Shown: piece after piece, positions 6,109 through 7,387 of the stretch
Numbering within the stretch: the first letter of the stretch is position 1
Layout: the number at the start of each line of letters is the position of its first letter
DNA from: Methanomicrobiales archaeon
GTDB taxonomy: Archaea; Halobacteriota; Methanomicrobia; Methanomicrobiales; Methanoculleaceae
Reading direction: 5' to 3'
DNA length: 7,387 nucleotides
Assembly (NCBI GenBank): GCA_012510295.1
Contig: JAAZID010000064.1
Span: 1-7,387, forward strand
Notes under the pieces: model-generated
The model's database searches: none
What the model was told of the DNA's origin: nothing
Seen by the model: only the letters and a program-made list of their open reading frames with translations
Made by a program: the position numbers and the translations under genes

Positions 6109-6468
6109 ATGTCCTGGAAGTATGTGCCACTTCTGATACTGATCCTTACCGCTTTCGCCGGGGCTGCCGGGTGTCTCTCCACGACGTTCCAGGAGGTGAC
6201 CTACGGGGATGACGGCCTGGAGATCTCCGTGGAGAACTCCGGTAAGCCTGTCGAGAAGGCTGTGCTCCAGGTAACGATCATGAAGGTGGAGGGATTTAAA
6301 CAGAGCGAAGTCTACCGTAAAGCGCAGTACGTCGACCTCGATAGCGGACGGAATGCATACACGATCCCGGTGGACCTGGAACCTGGTTCGTACAAACTCT
6401 TTCTGATCGTACTCGTCGGTGATGAGCGGAAGGCCTCTGTCATACGCGACCTGGAGGTAGCGCCCTGA
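6109..6468 (+). CDS. Small predicted lipoprotein, beta-rich extracytoplasmic domain
   Basis: A 119-residue protein of unknown family. The N-terminus is a lipoprotein-type signal: short basic start (MSWK), hydrophobic core about residues 5-18 (YVPLLILILTAFAG) and lipobox AAGC with the modified cysteine at 22. The mature part is about 98 residues of alternating polar and hydrophobic strands (LEISVENSGKPVEKAVLQVTI, residues 37-57, then PGSYKLFLIVLVG, 92-104). This is the pattern of a small immunoglobulin-like or CARDB-like fold on the cell surface. ATG6109 fits the signal peptide well but has no Shine-Dalgarno; it probably depends on ribosomes finishing the 19-codon ORF just upstream. The stop overlaps the start region of adenine deaminase. 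An antisense frame spans the same region, but the signal peptide and lipobox make this strand the real one. Confidence 0.75.
   Translation: MSWKYVPLLILILTAFAGAAGCLSTTFQEVTYGDDGLEISVENSGKPVEKAVLQVTIMKVEGFKQSEVYRKAQYVDLDSGRNAYTIPVDLEPGSYKLFLIVLVGDERKASVIRDLEVAP
6453..6458 (+). promoter_or_regulatory. Ribosome binding site that points to a CTG start for adenine deaminase
   Basis: GGAGGT lies inside the last codons of the lipoprotein gene, exactly 6 bases before CTG6465 in the adenine deaminase frame. No ATG, GTG or TTG occurs in that frame between the upstream stop TGA6423-6425 and GTG6579, so this site selects CTG as the most likely start. Confidence 0.65.
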
Positions 6469-7387
6469 ACCGGGCGGGACTTGCGGCATCACGGGGGCTT
6501 GAGTTAGCTGATGCCGTCTTCTCCGGCGGCGTAGTCTTCAACCCCTTCGCATGCACCTGGGAACGCGCGGACTTCGCGGTGAAGGACGGCTACGTCATCG
6601 GCATCGGAGATTACCGGGGGAAGCGGAGGTACGACCTCGCCGGCGCCCGCGTGGTACCCGGACTGATCGATGCCCATGTTCATATCGAGAGTTCTCTCCT
6701 CACCCCGGCTGAGTACGCAAGGCTCGTCCTTGCACGCGGCACGACGACCGTCGTCGCCGACCCCCACGAGATCGCTAACGTCTGCGGGGTGCCGGGAATC
6801 GAGTACATGCTCGCCGAAGCAGCGCGGACACCGCTCGATATCCTGGTGATGCTCCCCTCATGCGTCCCGGCAACCCCTCTCGACGCCGGCGGCGCCGTGC
6901 TCACGGCCGAAGACCTCGCCCGGTTTCAGGGACGGGAAGGGGTTATCGGGCTTGCCGAGGTGATGAACGTCCCCGGCGTTCTTGCAGGGGATCCGGACCT
7001 CCGGACAAAGATAGATCTCTTTGAGGTTGTGGATGGTCATGCACCGCTCCTCTCCGGGAAAGATCTAAGCGCCTACATATACGCCGGTGTCCAGAGCGAC
7101 CACGAGTGCACGACGCTTGCGGAGGCGAGGGAGAAACTCCTCCGCGGTATGTACATCATGATCCGCGAAGGTTCGACCGAGCAGAACCTCCGGGACCTCC
7201 TCCCGGTCGTGGATGCCTGCACGGCGGCGCGCTGCTGCTTTGCCACCGACGATCGGCACGCCGATATGCTCGCTTGCGAGGGGCATATCGATGACTGCAT
7301 CAGAAAGGCGGTTGCAGGTGGCCTTGAGATCGAACTGGCGCTCCGTATGGCGACGCTCTCGGCCGCGGACCGGTTCGGTCTCCACGA
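6465..7387 (+). CDS. ade: Adenine deaminase, N-terminal about 307 residues (3' end beyond window)
   Basis: Adenine deaminase converts adenine to hypoxanthine and ammonia in purine salvage. It is a metal-dependent amidohydrolase acting in the cytoplasm. Numbering from CTG6465, the N-terminal beta domain covers about 1-65. The TIM-barrel motifs follow: GLIDAHVHIESS with metal ligands His71 and His73; DPHEIAN (99-105); SCVPATP; VDGHAP with His192; SDHECT with His213; MIREGS; and TDDRH (261-265) with Asp262. All are characteristic of this family and none is missing; the reading frame is unbroken to the edge. The C-terminal domain lies outside the window. The start is unusual: CTG overlaps the lipoprotein stop (CTGA), with GGAGGT 6 bases upstream. 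The first conventional start, GTG6579 (residue 39), would remove the conserved N-terminal strands. The two genes are probably translationally coupled. Confidence 0.93.
   Translation, partial: MNRAGLAASRGLELADAVFSGGVVFNPFACTWERADFAVKDGYVIGIGDYRGKRRYDLAGARVVPGLIDAHVHIESSLLTPAEYARLVLARGTTTVVADPHEIANVCGVPGIEYMLAEAARTPLDILVMLPSCVPATPLDAGGAVLTAEDLARFQGREGVIGLAEVMNVPGVLAGDPDLRTKIDLFEVVDGHAPLLSGKDLSAYIYAGVQSDHECTTLAEAREKLLRGMYIMIREGSTEQNLRDLLPVVDACTAARCCFATDDRHADMLACEGHIDDCIRKAVAGGLEIELALRMATLSAADRFGLH

Noticed and set aside
6001..6492. Minus-strand frame of 163 codons opposite the lipoprotein
   Set aside because: It is longer than the plus-strand gene, but the plus strand has a promoter, a signal peptide with lipobox and a coupled downstream gene. 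The minus product is His- and Arg-rich with no motif.

Overview
The window looks like a piece of a GC-rich methanogenic archaeal chromosome, most likely Methanomicrobiales (Methanoculleus-like). This is an inference from protein character, from archaeal BRE/TATA promoter elements in AT-rich gaps, and from GGAGG-type ribosome binding sites; no rRNA or other decisive marker is present. I see no mobile element, CRISPR array, tRNA or rRNA.

Layout: (1) The left edge (1-175, minus) holds the N-terminal part of a membrane-anchored or secreted protein with a proline-rich linker. (2) A small two-helix membrane protein (359-616, plus) faces the end of the next operon. (3) A minus-strand operon runs from about 5708 down to 640: a ParA/MinD-type ATPase, a soluble 957-residue chemoreceptor with four PAS domains, CheW and CheR. 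Gaps are 18, 8 and 33 bases. A BRE/TATA promoter with a perfect 8-base inverted repeat lies just upstream of the ATPase. (4) A roughly 325-base gap (5709-6033) contains that promoter, a hairpin-rich stretch and a plus-strand promoter. (5) On the plus strand, a 19-codon mini-ORF with an excellent ribosome binding site precedes a small lipoprotein. The lipoprotein overlaps the start of an adenine deaminase gene that runs off the right edge.

How the genes fit together: the minus operon reads as a self-contained cytoplasmic sensory unit made of receptor, coupling protein, receptor methyltransferase and a ParA-type ATPase that could position or partition the receptor array. The histidine kinase CheA, the response regulator CheY and the methylesterase CheB are not in the window, so output must depend on proteins encoded elsewhere. 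The adenine deaminase belongs to purine salvage and has no obvious link to the sensory operon.

The points most worth a second look are: the ParA-receptor operon and its operator-like palindrome; a near-identical internal PAS duplication in the receptor; an apparent CTG start codon for adenine deaminase; and the mini-ORF that sits in frame with the lipoprotein, separated from it by a single TGA.
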